Assembly (NCBI GenBank): GCA_025928935.1
Contig: JAICNB010000009.1
Coordinates: 1 to 63,974, forward strand
Origin: Acidimicrobiia bacterium
GTDB lineage: Bacteria > Actinomycetota > Acidimicrobiia > Spongiisociales > ZC4RG35
DNA length: 63,974 nt
Direction: 5' to 3'
Below the pieces are notes generated by a model, which was given only the letters and a program-made list of their open reading frames with translations, was not told the DNA's origin and made no database searches. The translations under genes were made by a program, and so were the position numbers. Positions 35,203-43,772 of the stretch are shown one piece after another; within the stretch, counting starts at the first letter, position 1; each line of letters starts with the position of its first letter.

Positions 35203-36393
35203 GTGGGCACACCACATCTCCTGGTCCGCCCGGGCAACCCCGACTTCCTCGATCTGTCTTGGGATCTCCCCGTCTCCGAATGGTCACATGGGCGTTTGGT
35301 CGAGATGCCATCGGGCATCCACCGTCATCCGGTCGTGTTCGTCGCGTATGACGAGGGTGTCTTCGTGATCAAGGAGCTGCCCCGACGTCTGGCCGTGAAC
35401 GAGTACCACGTTTTCCGCGCCCTCGAGGAGCGGACGACCAGGTCGGCGGAGCCAGTGGGGTTGGTGGAGCGAGGATGGGTGGACCCTCACGACGAGCAGT
35501 CGGCGGCGGTGATCACGAGGTATGTCGAGCACACATTCCCTTACCGCCACCTGGTCAGCGGGCCGGGTTTCGGCCGACGCCGTAGTCAGATGCTCGACGC
35601 CATCGCAGGTCTCCTCGTGGAGATCCATGTCTCCGGTTGCTTCTGGGGGGACTGTTCGTTGTCGAACCTGCTCTATCGATTCGATGCGGAAGCGATCGAG
35701 TCGATCATGATCGACGCCGAGACCTCGCGGCTCTACGAGAGCCTCTCCGACGGCCAGCGGGCCGAGGACCTCGAGATCATGAAGCTCAATCTGGCCGGCG
35801 AGATGGCGGACATCGCCGCCATGACCGGCGTCGAGATCGATCAAGCCGACCTCACGCTCGGGGAAGACGTGGAATCCAGGTATTCGTCCCTATGGGCCGA
35901 GCTCACCGAGGAGCTGGTGATAAAGCGAGACGAGAGCTATCTGATCAGGGAGAGGATCGGGCGGCTCAACCAGCTCGGGTTCTCGGTGAACGACGTCCAT
36001 CTCACCCCCACCGAGGAAGGGAGCCTGGTGAGGATGAATGTCGAGGTGGGGGGGAGGACCTACCACTCGTCGCATCTCCGACAGCAGACTGGAATCGAGG
36101 CGTCGGAGAACCAGGCCCGTGTGATCCTCAGCGACCTCAACTACTTTCTGGCCAAGAACGGCGCAGTGACTGCTTCTGGAAAGAGTGTCGGGACGTTCAA
36201 GTGGCTCACCACGTCCTTCCAACCCATGGTCGCGAAGATCGGCGAGGCCCGGCCCGGAAACCCGGTACAGGGCTACTGCGACCTGCTCCATCACCGATTC
36301 CTCCTCGCCCAAAGGCGCGGTCAGGACGTCTCCAACGAGGAGGCGTTGGCCGATTGGATCGCGGCGGGCACACCGGGCTTCGACCTGGTCTGA
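35203..36393 (+). CDS. DUF4032 / lipopolysaccharide-kinase-like protein
   Basis: 396 residues. The N-terminal half resembles a protein-kinase-like fold (VFVAYDEGVFVIKELP with a possible nucleotide-binding Lys, HVSGCFWGDCSLSNLLYRF as a catalytic-loop-like segment, IMIDAETSRLYE as a DxD/DFG-like segment). The C-terminal half matches the DUF4032 type with LTPTEEGSLVRMNVEVGGR. Substrate unknown. Not obviously linked to the sugar genes on either side; widespread in actinobacteria. Confidence 0.8.
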   Translation: MGTPHLLVRPGNPDFLDLSWDLPVSEWSHGRLVEMPSGIHRHPVVFVAYDEGVFVIKELPRRLAVNEYHVFRALEERTTRSAEPVGLVERGWVDPHDEQSAAVITRYVEHTFPYRHLVSGPGFGRRRSQMLDAIAGLLVEIHVSGCFWGDCSLSNLLYRFDAEAIESIMIDAETSRLYESLSDGQRAEDLEIMKLNLAGEMADIAAMTGVEIDQADLTLGEDVESRYSSLWAELTEELVIKRDESYLIRERIGRLNQLGFSVNDVHLTPTEEGSLVRMNVEVGGRTYHSSHLRQQTGIEASENQARVILSDLNYFLAKNGAVTASGKSVGTFKWLTTSFQPMVAKIGEARPGNPVQGYCDLLHHRFLLAQRRGQDVSNEEALADWIAAGTPGFDLV

Positions 36394-36500
36394 TCGTGGC
36401 GTGACACCAACGGTGAGCCGGGACCGCGAATTTCCGCTAGGTTCAGTCCGGCGGCGGCCAGCAGGCACTTGGTCCGAAATGACGTGAGGGAGTGGCGCAG

Positions 36501-37730
36501 ATGGCTCGAATCAAGATGGAAGGCTTGGGCAAGGTCTATGACGACGGAACCCGGGCGGTAGGGAACCTGGATCTCGAGATCGAAGACGGCGAGTTCCTGG
36601 TGTTGGTCGGGCCCTCGGGATGTGGCAAATCGACCGTGCTTCGGATGATCGCCGGTCTGGAGGACATCACCGAGGGCACCATGACCATCGGCGACAAGGT
36701 GGTCAACGACGTCGCTCCCAAAGACCGGGACATCGCGATGGTCTTCCAGAACTACGCCCTCTATCCCCACATGTCGGTGTACGACAACATGGCCTTCGGC
36801 CTCAAGCTGAGGAAGTTCTCCAAGGACGAGATCCAGCGCCGGGTCGAGGAGGCGGCCGACATCCTCGAGATCCGTGAGTACCTGCAGCGCAAGCCAAAGG
36901 CCCTATCCGGTGGCCAGCGGCAGCGGGTCGCGATGGGACGGGCCATCGTCCGAGAGCCCGCCGCATTCCTGATGGATGAGCCTCTTTCCAACCTCGACGC
37001 CAAGCTTCGGGTGCAGATGCGGGCGGAGTTGGAACGACTCCACGGCCGTCTCGAGACCACGACCGTCTATGTGACCCACGACCAGGTCGAGGCGATGACG
37101 CTCGGCGACCGGGTGGCAGTCCTCCGACCGGTCTCATCGGCCCGGCCATGGAACCTGCAGCAGGTGGGGAGGCCGACCGATCTCTTCGACCATCCGGACA
37201 ACCTTTTCGTGGCCGGCTTCATAGGCAGCCCGGCGATGAACCTGGCTTATGGTCGGCTCGAAGCCCGGGGCGACCAGGTGTGGGCGGTGCTGCCCAACGC
37301 CGAGCTCAGAGTCGACGCCCGCGCCCTGGAAGCTCACCCCGGCATCGAGAACAGCATGGGTGAAGAGCTGGTGGTGGGGATCCGGCCCAACTCGCTGGAG
37401 GCCGCCGCGGTGAAGGGACCCGACCCCGATCGAACGCTGAAGGCCACCGTGGAGGTCACCGAGATGCTCGGGGCCGAGACGTATGTCCACTTCACGGTGC
37501 ACCGGCCCCCGGTGGTCACACCCGACATCGAAGAGCTGCTGGCCGACACCGGACAGGACGCTTCCTCGCTCGGGGACACGACCAACTTCATCGCCAGGGT
37601 CAGCCCCGATGCGCGGATCTCCCGGGGTGACGAGATCGAGCTGATCGTCGACACGGCCAAGCTCCACTTCTTCGATCCGAAGAGTGGAATCAGAGTCGGG
37701 TCCGAGCAGAAGGTTGGCGCCAGCGTCTGA
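36501..37730 (+). CDS. ABC transporter ATP-binding protein, MalK/MsiK type
   Basis: 409 residues from ATG 36501, about ten bases after GAGGGAG; GTG 36492 would sit too close to that site. Walker A GPSGCGKST, Q loop VFQNYALYPH, signature LSGGQRQRVAMGRA, Walker B FLMDEPLSNLDAK, H loop YVTHDQVEAM, then a C-terminal TOBE/MalK regulatory region (from about 240). It has a small insertion (VSSARPWN) after AVLRP where relatives have a tight turn. The amino-sugar transporter lacks an ATPase, so this protein probably energises it, perhaps with other CUT1 importers. Confidence 0.92.
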   Translation: MARIKMEGLGKVYDDGTRAVGNLDLEIEDGEFLVLVGPSGCGKSTVLRMIAGLEDITEGTMTIGDKVVNDVAPKDRDIAMVFQNYALYPHMSVYDNMAFGLKLRKFSKDEIQRRVEEAADILEIREYLQRKPKALSGGQRQRVAMGRAIVREPAAFLMDEPLSNLDAKLRVQMRAELERLHGRLETTTVYVTHDQVEAMTLGDRVAVLRPVSSARPWNLQQVGRPTDLFDHPDNLFVAGFIGSPAMNLAYGRLEARGDQVWAVLPNAELRVDARALEAHPGIENSMGEELVVGIRPNSLEAAAVKGPDPDRTLKATVEVTEMLGAETYVHFTVHRPPVVTPDIEELLADTGQDASSLGDTTNFIARVSPDARISRGDEIELIVDTAKLHFFDPKSGIRVGSEQKVGASV

Positions 37731-39117
37731 GACCCAGTCCTCTGAGGATCTGAACGGCGGAGCGGCATCTGCGGGGTCGTTCCCCAAGGACTTCGCTTGG
37801 GGTGTCGCCACGGCGGCGTATCAGATCGAAGGCGGCCGCAACGAGCAGGGGAAAGGCGACTCGATCTGGGATCGATTCTCCGATCTCGGCCGTCTGCGTG
37901 ACCCCGGCGACGTCGCGTGTGATCACTTCCACCGCTGGGAGGAAGATCTCGACCTCCTGGCTCTGCTCGGGGTCTCCTCGTATCGCTTCTCGGTCTCCTG
38001 GCCAAGGGTCGTCCCCGATGGCGACGGGCGGGTCAACCAGGCCGGGCTCGACTTCTACCGACGGCTCGTCGCCGGTCTGCGGGCGAGGGGAATAGCCCCG
38101 TTCGTCACCCTCTACCACTGGGACCTTCCCCAGTCTCTTCAGGACAAGGGTGGTTGGGCCTCCCGACACACCGTGGAGGCGTTCGCCCGCTACGCCTGTG
38201 TCGTTGCCGGAGCCCTGGGCGATGACACGACCCACTGGATCACCCAGAACGAGCCATGGGTGACGACGATGCTTGGGCATCGTGATGGGGTGTTCGCACC
38301 GGGGATATCCGACTGGCGGACCGCTCTGACCGTCGGGCATCATCTGCTCGTTGCCCATGGAATGGCCACCGAGGAGGTCAAAGGGGTACTCCCGGACGCG
38401 AAGGTGGGGATCGGGATCGACTGTCGGCCCGTGCGACCGGCGACGGACTCGGAGGCAGACCACACCGCGGCCCGTCATTTCGACGGCGCCAGGAACCGGT
38501 GGTTCTTCGACCCGATCTTCGGTCACGGCTATCCCGACGACATCATGCGGGCCTATCGCGACCGGGGCCAGATCGACCCCGAACTGGTGACGACGGCCGA
38601 CCTGGCCATCATCGCCGCGCCGATCGATTTCCTCGGGCTCAACTACTACACCACCCTGACCATCGGGGAAGGCCAGGAGGACGGACCTGATCCCGGCCCG
38701 GAAGAGGGCAAGGACCAGGGCCCCGGCTTCACCGACATGGGATGGAAGGTAGACCCGGCCGGGCTGACCCGATACCTGCGTCACATCCACGACAGCTACT
38801 CACCGCCATCGATCCTGATCACCGAGAACGGAGCGAGCTATTCGGACGGCCCCGACGAGCGCGGGATCATCGACGACGTCAGACGGATCGACTATCTGAG
38901 GTCACACGTGGAGGCGACGGCCGCAGCACGGGACCAGGGGGTGCCGGTCGACGGCTACTTCGTGTGGAGCCTGATGGACAATCTGGAGTGGGTGGAGGGC
39001 TTCTCCCAGCGCTTCGGGCTGGTCTGGGTCGATCGAGAGACGTTGGACAGGACGCCGAAGAGGAGTTTCGACTGGTACCGCGGCATCGTCACTGCCGGTA
39101 CCTTGGCCGCCTCATGA
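37684..39117 (+). CDS. GH1 beta-glucosidase
   Basis: Family 1 glycoside hydrolase, GH1 domain from about residue 32 (FPKDFAWGVATAAYQIEG). Acid/base Glu in WITQNEPWVT and nucleophile Glu in ILITENGASY; also RFSVSWPRV, YHWDLPQSL and GYFVWSLMDNLEW. No signal peptide. The annotated start GTG 37684 overlaps the ABC gene by 47 bases; TTG 37714 is an alternative with a smaller overlap. Cytoplasmic hydrolysis of imported beta-glucosides is likely. Confidence 0.93.
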   Translation: MESESGPSRRLAPASETQSSEDLNGGAASAGSFPKDFAWGVATAAYQIEGGRNEQGKGDSIWDRFSDLGRLRDPGDVACDHFHRWEEDLDLLALLGVSSYRFSVSWPRVVPDGDGRVNQAGLDFYRRLVAGLRARGIAPFVTLYHWDLPQSLQDKGGWASRHTVEAFARYACVVAGALGDDTTHWITQNEPWVTTMLGHRDGVFAPGISDWRTALTVGHHLLVAHGMATEEVKGVLPDAKVGIGIDCRPVRPATDSEADHTAARHFDGARNRWFFDPIFGHGYPDDIMRAYRDRGQIDPELVTTADLAIIAAPIDFLGLNYYTTLTIGEGQEDGPDPGPEEGKDQGPGFTDMGWKVDPAGLTRYLRHIHDSYSPPSILITENGASYSDGPDERGIIDDVRRIDYLRSHVEATAAARDQGVPVDGYFVWSLMDNLEWVEGFSQRFGLVWVDRETLDRTPKRSFDWYRGIVTAGTLAAS

Positions 39118-39854
39118 CGCGATCGATGACCTGCGTCTGTAACACGGTGATCACGGCCGAGGACACCGAGTCTTTGATAGCACCGGTCAAGGATCACTTC
39201 GACCAGGAGCATCCCGACTACCTCGTGAGCACTGCCAACGTCCGGAACACGCTCGAGTCGGAAGATCGTGCCACCGGTCCCACCGAGGCACTGGAGAAGA
39301 TCGGTCCGTTGGAGTTCGTTCCCATCGCACCCGGGTCGGCCGAGGACGTCGGCCGCTTCTTCGACGTGGATGCCTTCCCCGACAATCCGTGGTGGGGCGC
39401 CTGCTACTGCATGTTCTTCCCGCGGGGTGGCAGGGAGAACGAGAACTGGGGCGAGGAGTCCTGGCAGGCCAACCGGAGCGACCAAATGGCCCGGATCCGC
39501 TCCGGGAAGACGACCGGGATGCTGGCTTACGCCGACGGCAAGCTGGTCGGCTGGTGCAACGCCACCTCCAGATCGGAGCTCCCCTCGCTGGCCACCGGTG
39601 ACGACGCCGGGGTCGCATCGGTCGTCTGTTTCGTCGTATCACCTCCGTACCGGGGTCACGGTGTCGCCACCGGACTCCTGGACGGAGTGGTTCGCACGTT
39701 CCAGGAGCGTGGCTTCGAGCGTCTCGAGGCCTATCCGGTGAAAGACGCTTCGGATCAGAGGAAGGCATTCCACGGCACGGTCGATCTCTTCTCGAGCGCA
39801 GGTTTCACCCTGGTCAGCGAGGAGCCCCTGGTCATGTCCCGGGACCTGCCATGA
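39114..39854 (+). CDS. GNAT acetyltransferase with N-terminal DUF1059-like domain
   Basis: 246 residues; ATG 39114 overlaps the GH1 stop. The first about 50 residues (CVCNTVITAEDTESL, VKDHFDQEHPD) look like a DUF1059-type domain, then a GNAT domain with acetyl-CoA-binding VVSPPYRGHGVATGLLDGVV and ERLEAYPVKD. A WWGACYCMFFP segment with cysteines is characteristic of this GNAT subgroup. Acceptor unknown. Confidence 0.78.
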   Translation: MTRSMTCVCNTVITAEDTESLIAPVKDHFDQEHPDYLVSTANVRNTLESEDRATGPTEALEKIGPLEFVPIAPGSAEDVGRFFDVDAFPDNPWWGACYCMFFPRGGRENENWGEESWQANRSDQMARIRSGKTTGMLAYADGKLVGWCNATSRSELPSLATGDDAGVASVVCFVVSPPYRGHGVATGLLDGVVRTFQERGFERLEAYPVKDASDQRKAFHGTVDLFSSAGFTLVSEEPLVMSRDLP

Positions 39855-40210
39855 GCGAGCGTCTCGACGATTGGATGGAGGGCTATATCGAGGCGTGGAC
39901 GACGAACGACGATCACGACATCGCGGCACTGTTCACACCCGATGCGATATATGACCCGCAGACGGCGGATGGCGAGCAACACGGCCACGCCGAGATCGTC
40001 GAGTGGTGGCAAGACGTCGACGATCGGCCCGACAACTGGGACTTCGAGTGGCTCCCCCTGGTAGAGACCGACGATTTGGCGGTCATCACCGGGACCACCC
40101 GCTACTCGGACCCACCGGCGACCTATCGCAACCTGTTCGTGATCCGGTTCGACGACGACGGGCGCTGCACCGATTTCACCGAGTGGTACATCGAAGAAGA
40201 GGAAACCTGA
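39851..40210 (+). CDS. SnoaL/NTF2-like fold protein
   Basis: 119 residues; ATGA overlap with the acetyltransferase gene. NTF2-like pattern: YIEAWTTNDDHDIAALFTPDAIYDP, HAEIVEWWQ and NLFVIRFDDDGRCTDFTEWY. Such proteins are small cone-shaped enzymes or binding proteins; no specific activity can be assigned. Confidence 0.8.
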   Translation: MSERLDDWMEGYIEAWTTNDDHDIAALFTPDAIYDPQTADGEQHGHAEIVEWWQDVDDRPDNWDFEWLPLVETDDLAVITGTTRYSDPPATYRNLFVIRFDDDGRCTDFTEWYIEEEET

Positions 40211-40361
40211 TGGTCGGCCGACTTTGGCCCCAGGCCACGTAGATGTCTCGGTCGGTTTCGTCGTTTCCGAGTACTCACACCTCGGGCCAAACGGGCGCCT
40301 TTCGGACGGAACTTCCGCTCCGTGGCCAGCTCCGACGCCGGCGCAGCATCGCATCCAGGTC

Positions 40362-41189
40362 GTGACCACGGCTTTCGTCCTCGGGGGTGGGGGTAGATGG
40401 GGAGCGGTCGAGGTCGGGATGCTGCGAGCCCTCGACGAAGTGGGGATCGAACCTGACTTGATCCTGGGCACCTCGATCGGGGCGTTCAACGGCTCGGTGA
40501 TGGCCGATCGTCCGGGGCAGGCCGGGGTCGAGGCGCTCACGCGGCTCTGGACGGAGATCGGAGAAAGTGATGTCCTCCAGGGGAGCCGCCTGGACCGTCT
40601 CAAGAATGTGGCAGCGTTTCGACCCGCCCTCCATGAGACCTCGGAGCTTCGCGCACTGCTCGAACATGTCCATCCCCGTGACCGGCGCATCGAACAGCTG
40701 ACCGTGCCGTTCCAGTGTGTCGCCGCCTCGATCGAGCGGGCGGCCGAGCACTGGTTCACCAGCGGCCCACTCATCGAGGCGCTGTTGGCGTCTTCGGCGG
40801 TCCCGGCTCTGTTCCCCCCTGTGGAGATAGGGGGAGAGCATTTCTACGACGGCGGGCTGGTGAACTCGGTGCCCCTGGGCCGCGCCGTCGACCTGGGGGC
40901 AAGAGAGATCTACGTGCTGCAGGTGGGCCGCATCGAGTCGCCGCTCCGTCCGCCGGAGCGGCTCCATGAGGCAGCCCTGATCTCCTTCGAGATCGCCCGG
41001 CGCCACCGGTATACCACCGCGGTGGAGAACCTTCCCGAAGGCATCGATCTGCATGTGCTGCCCTCGGGGAACCCGGTCGCCTTCGACGACACGAGACAAC
41101 TCAAGTGGCGGGACGTCGGATCGACCAACGCCCTCGTCGAAGGCGCCTACGGAGCGTCGATGGCCTATCTCGACGCGGCCCGCTCGTGA
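40362..41189 (+). CDS. Patatin-like phospholipase
   Basis: 275 residues from GTG 40362, which places the patatin core at the N-terminus; the frame is open for 46 codons upstream without similarity. Oxyanion loop GGGGRWG, nucleophile elbow GTSIGAFNG (Ser) and catalytic Asp in YDGGLVNS. The stop overlaps the GTG of the acyltransferase gene, so the two lipid-acting proteins are probably translated together. Confidence 0.87.
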   Translation: MTTAFVLGGGGRWGAVEVGMLRALDEVGIEPDLILGTSIGAFNGSVMADRPGQAGVEALTRLWTEIGESDVLQGSRLDRLKNVAAFRPALHETSELRALLEHVHPRDRRIEQLTVPFQCVAASIERAAEHWFTSGPLIEALLASSAVPALFPPVEIGGEHFYDGGLVNSVPLGRAVDLGAREIYVLQVGRIESPLRPPERLHEAALISFEIARRHRYTTAVENLPEGIDLHVLPSGNPVAFDDTRQLKWRDVGSTNALVEGAYGASMAYLDAARS

Positions 41190-42220
41190 AGGTGCCACCT
41201 CTGCCGCCACGATGGCTGCGACGGATCCTGATCGATCCTGCAGTCGTGGCGCTCGTGGTCCTGGCCGTTCTCTCCCTGCCCCTGTGGGTCATCGCCGGTG
41301 CCTTCCTCTCCAGATATGTGCCGGGCAACTGGCGCATCCTTCGTCTCGCCTGGTTCCTCTTTCTGTATGTCCTGGTCGAGGCGGCTGCGCTCGTCGTCAT
41401 GTTCCTCACCTGGGTCTTCTCCGGGTTCGGGTGGAAGATGCGGGCGCCGTTCTTCATCGAGACCCACTATCGGCTCCTCGGGTTGATGCTGTCCGTGGTG
41501 ATGCGGTCTGGGCTGAGGACCTTCAAGCTGCGCATCATCGGGGCAGATGAACGCCCCACCACCACGACCAACGGGGGGCAGCAGCGTTCGATCCTCGTCC
41601 TGTCACGGCACGCCGGCCCCGGTGACTCGTTCCTGCTGATGAACGGGTTGGTCAACGGTTATGGGCGGGACCCGCGCATCGTCCTCAAGGAGTTCATGCA
41701 GTGGGACCCGGCGGTCGACGTGATCCTCAATCGGCTGCCCACCGCCTTCGTCCCTGTGGGCCGGAAGGGTGGCGATGTCCTCATCCAGTCCATCTCCGAT
41801 CTTGCCGGGACGATGGACCACGACGATGCATTCGTGATATTTCCTGAGGGTGCCAACTACACCGAAGGGCGGCGCGCCCGGGCCATCCAGAAGCTGGTCG
41901 AGATGGGGCGCCCTGATCTGGCGGAGCGAGCCGAGGAGTTGAAGCAGACCCTCCCGCCTCGGTCGCTGGGAGTGATGACCGCCCTGGCGGCGGCACCGGT
42001 AGAGACGGACGTCTTCCTGGTGGGTCATGCCGGCCTGGAGACCTTCATCACCGCCGGCGACATCTGGAGGGCGATGCCGATGGACACCGAGGTCGAGGTG
42101 AAGATCTGGCACGTTCGGGCCGAGGAGATCCCCCCGCCCGAGCAGCAGGAGGCCTGGCTCTACGACCTCTGGTCCGAGATCGACGATTGGATAAGTGCCG
42201 AACTGTCTCGGACCGGTTAG
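41186..42220 (+). CDS. PlsC-type 1-acyl-glycerol-3-phosphate acyltransferase-like protein
   Basis: 344 residues from GTG 41186 (GTGA overlap with the patatin gene). Two N-terminal hydrophobic segments (about 15-75), the catalytic HxxxxD box as SRHAGPGDSF, and FPEGANYTEGRR as the phosphate-binding motif. Together with the patatin it could remodel phospholipid acyl chains. Acyl acceptor not certain. Confidence 0.85.
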   Translation: MKVPPLPPRWLRRILIDPAVVALVVLAVLSLPLWVIAGAFLSRYVPGNWRILRLAWFLFLYVLVEAAALVVMFLTWVFSGFGWKMRAPFFIETHYRLLGLMLSVVMRSGLRTFKLRIIGADERPTTTTNGGQQRSILVLSRHAGPGDSFLLMNGLVNGYGRDPRIVLKEFMQWDPAVDVILNRLPTAFVPVGRKGGDVLIQSISDLAGTMDHDDAFVIFPEGANYTEGRRARAIQKLVEMGRPDLAERAEELKQTLPPRSLGVMTALAAAPVETDVFLVGHAGLETFITAGDIWRAMPMDTEVEVKIWHVRAEEIPPPEQQEAWLYDLWSEIDDWISAELSRTG

Positions 42221-42232
42221 GTTCTGGCCACG

Positions 42233-42733
42233 ATGACTCTCATCGGGAACATCCTCTGGCTCATCCTCTGCGGCTTCTGGATGGCGATCCTCTATCTGAT
42301 CGCCGGCCTGCTCGGCCTGGTTCTGATCGTCACCATCCCCCTCGGAATCCAGGCCTTCAAGCTGGCCGGTTATGTGATCTGGCCGTTCGGGCGGAGCGTG
42401 GTGAGCCAGCCGGGGGCGTCACCGGTGTGGACTGCCATCGGCAACGTCATCTGGTTGATCCTGATCGGCTGGTGGCTCGCACTGGCCCATGTGGTGGCCG
42501 CTGTGCTCTTCTTCATCACCATCATCGGGATCCCGTTCGGGGTGGCCAATCTCAAGCTGGCAAGATTGGCGCTGCTGCCCTTCGGGTTCGAGGTGGCCAC
42601 GCAGCCGACGGCTGCCGAGCAGGTGATCTACGTCCCCCAGCTCGGGACATCGACGACAGTCCCGGTCACCGCCCTGCCATCGTCGACGCCTGCGGAGCCA
42701 CCCGAGATCACGGGGCCGTCTTCGGCTCCATGA
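42233..42733 (+). CDS. YccF-domain membrane protein
   Basis: 166 residues with two YccF-type repeats: [18 protein letters not shown] and [18 protein letters not shown], each followed by [11 protein letters not shown] / [11 protein letters not shown] and a PFG motif. Four membrane segments, then a Thr/Pro-rich cytoplasmic tail. TAGGTT nine bases before ATG is a possible -10. The last 26 bases overlap the convergent ilvC. Function of YccF proteins is unknown. Confidence 0.85.
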   Translation: MTLIGNILWLILCGFWMAILYLIAGLLGLVLIVTIPLGIQAFKLAGYVIWPFGRSVVSQPGASPVWTAIGNVIWLILIGWWLALAHVVAAVLFFITIIGIPFGVANLKLARLALLPFGFEVATQPTAAEQVIYVPQLGTSTTVPVTALPSSTPAEPPEITGPSSAP

Positions 42734-43712
42734 ACGGCATCATCTTGCGCAGCTCCCGGCCCACGTCCTCGATCTGGTGGGCACGGTTGGCCGCTCGCTG
42801 CTCGTAGAGGAACGGCGCTCCCTCCCGGGCCTGGGCCATCCACTCGTTGGCGAAGGCGCCAGATTGGATGTCGGCCAGAGCGTTCTTCATCGCGGCGCGG
42901 GTCTCGTCGGTGATGATGCGGGAGCCGCGGGTGTAGTCCCCATACTCGGCGGTGTCAGACACCGAGTATCGCATCCAGGAGAGGCCTCCCTCATAGAGGA
43001 GATCGACGATCAGCTTGAGCTCGTGGAGAGTCTCGAAGTAGGCGGACTCCGGTTGGTAACCCGCCTCGACCAGGGTCTCGAACGATGCCTTGATCAGCTC
43101 CGAGATCCCACCACACAGAATCACCTGCTCACCGAACAGATCCGTTTCCGTCTCCTCCTTGAATGTCGTCTCCAGGACCCCTGCCCGACCGCCACCGATG
43201 CCGGAGGCGTAGGAAAGGGCAAGGGCGCGGGCGTTGCCGGATGCGTCCTGGTGGACGGCCAGCAGGCAGGGGACACCCGAGCCTTCTGTGTAGGTGCGTC
43301 GAACCAGATGGCCCGGCCCCTTGGGGGCGATCATTGCGACATCGACGTCCTCGGGGGGCACGATCTCGCCGAAATGGATGTTGAAGCCGTGGGCGAACAG
43401 CAGAGTGTCGCCGGAATCCAGATAGGGCTCGACCGACTCCGAGTAGATGACCCCCATCACCTGGTCCGGGACCAGCATCATGATGGTGTCGGCCCACTCC
43501 GCCGCCGCGTCCGGCGTCAACACCGTCAGCCCTGCCGACTCGGCCTCGGCCCGGCTCGATGAGCCCTCCCGCAGCCCGACCACAACGTCCACACCCGACT
43601 CCTTCAGGTTCAGGGCATGTGCATGACCCTGGCTGCCGTAGCCGATGACGGCGACCTTCTTGCCTTTGATGAGGTCTGGATCGCTGTCCGCGTCGTAATA
43701 GATCGTTGCCAT
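42708..43712 (-). CDS. ilvC: Ketol-acid reductoisomerase, class I
   Basis: 334 residues, the short class I form. NAD(P)-binding [17 protein letters not shown], the [11 protein letters not shown] catalytic segment, and C-terminal metal ligands ([13 protein letters not shown]). Reduces acetolactate/acetohydroxybutyrate made by IlvBN. CACAAT ends six bases before ATG, indicating a leaderless mRNA. Divergent from ilvD; unlinked from ilvBN by 18 kb. Confidence 0.96.
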   Translation of the reverse strand: MATIYYDADSDPDLIKGKKVAVIGYGSQGHAHALNLKESGVDVVVGLREGSSSRAEAESAGLTVLTPDAAAEWADTIMMLVPDQVMGVIYSESVEPYLDSGDTLLFAHGFNIHFGEIVPPEDVDVAMIAPKGPGHLVRRTYTEGSGVPCLLAVHQDASGNARALALSYASGIGGGRAGVLETTFKEETETDLFGEQVILCGGISELIKASFETLVEAGYQPESAYFETLHELKLIVDLLYEGGLSWMRYSVSDTAEYGDYTRGSRIITDETRAAMKNALADIQSGAFANEWMAQAREGAPFLYEQRAANRAHQIEDVGRELRKMMPFMEPKTAP

Positions 43713-43718
43713 GCCTCG

Positions 43719-43724
43719 ATTGTG
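43719..43724 (-). promoter_or_regulatory. Leaderless -10 of ilvC
   Basis: CACAAT on the minus strand, six bases before ATG 43712; identical hexamer and spacing as at the aat gene. Confidence 0.5.
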
Positions 43725-43729
43725 GTCGG

Positions 43730-43745
43730 TTTCGCCTTCGCGAAA
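43730..43745. promoter_or_regulatory. Palindrome between ilvC and ilvD
   Basis: TTTCGC-CTTC-GCGAAA, perfect 6-bp arms, centred between the divergent ilvC and ilvD starts and just upstream of the ilvC -10. Candidate operator for a shared regulator. Confidence 0.45.
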
Positions 43746-43757
43746 AACTCGGCGTCA

Positions 43758-43763
43758 TAGGAT
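43758..43763 (+). promoter_or_regulatory. Possible -10 of ilvD
   Basis: TAGGAT, nine bases before ATG 43773, giving at most a two- or three-base leader. Confidence 0.35.
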
Positions 43764-43772
43764 GCCTGACCC

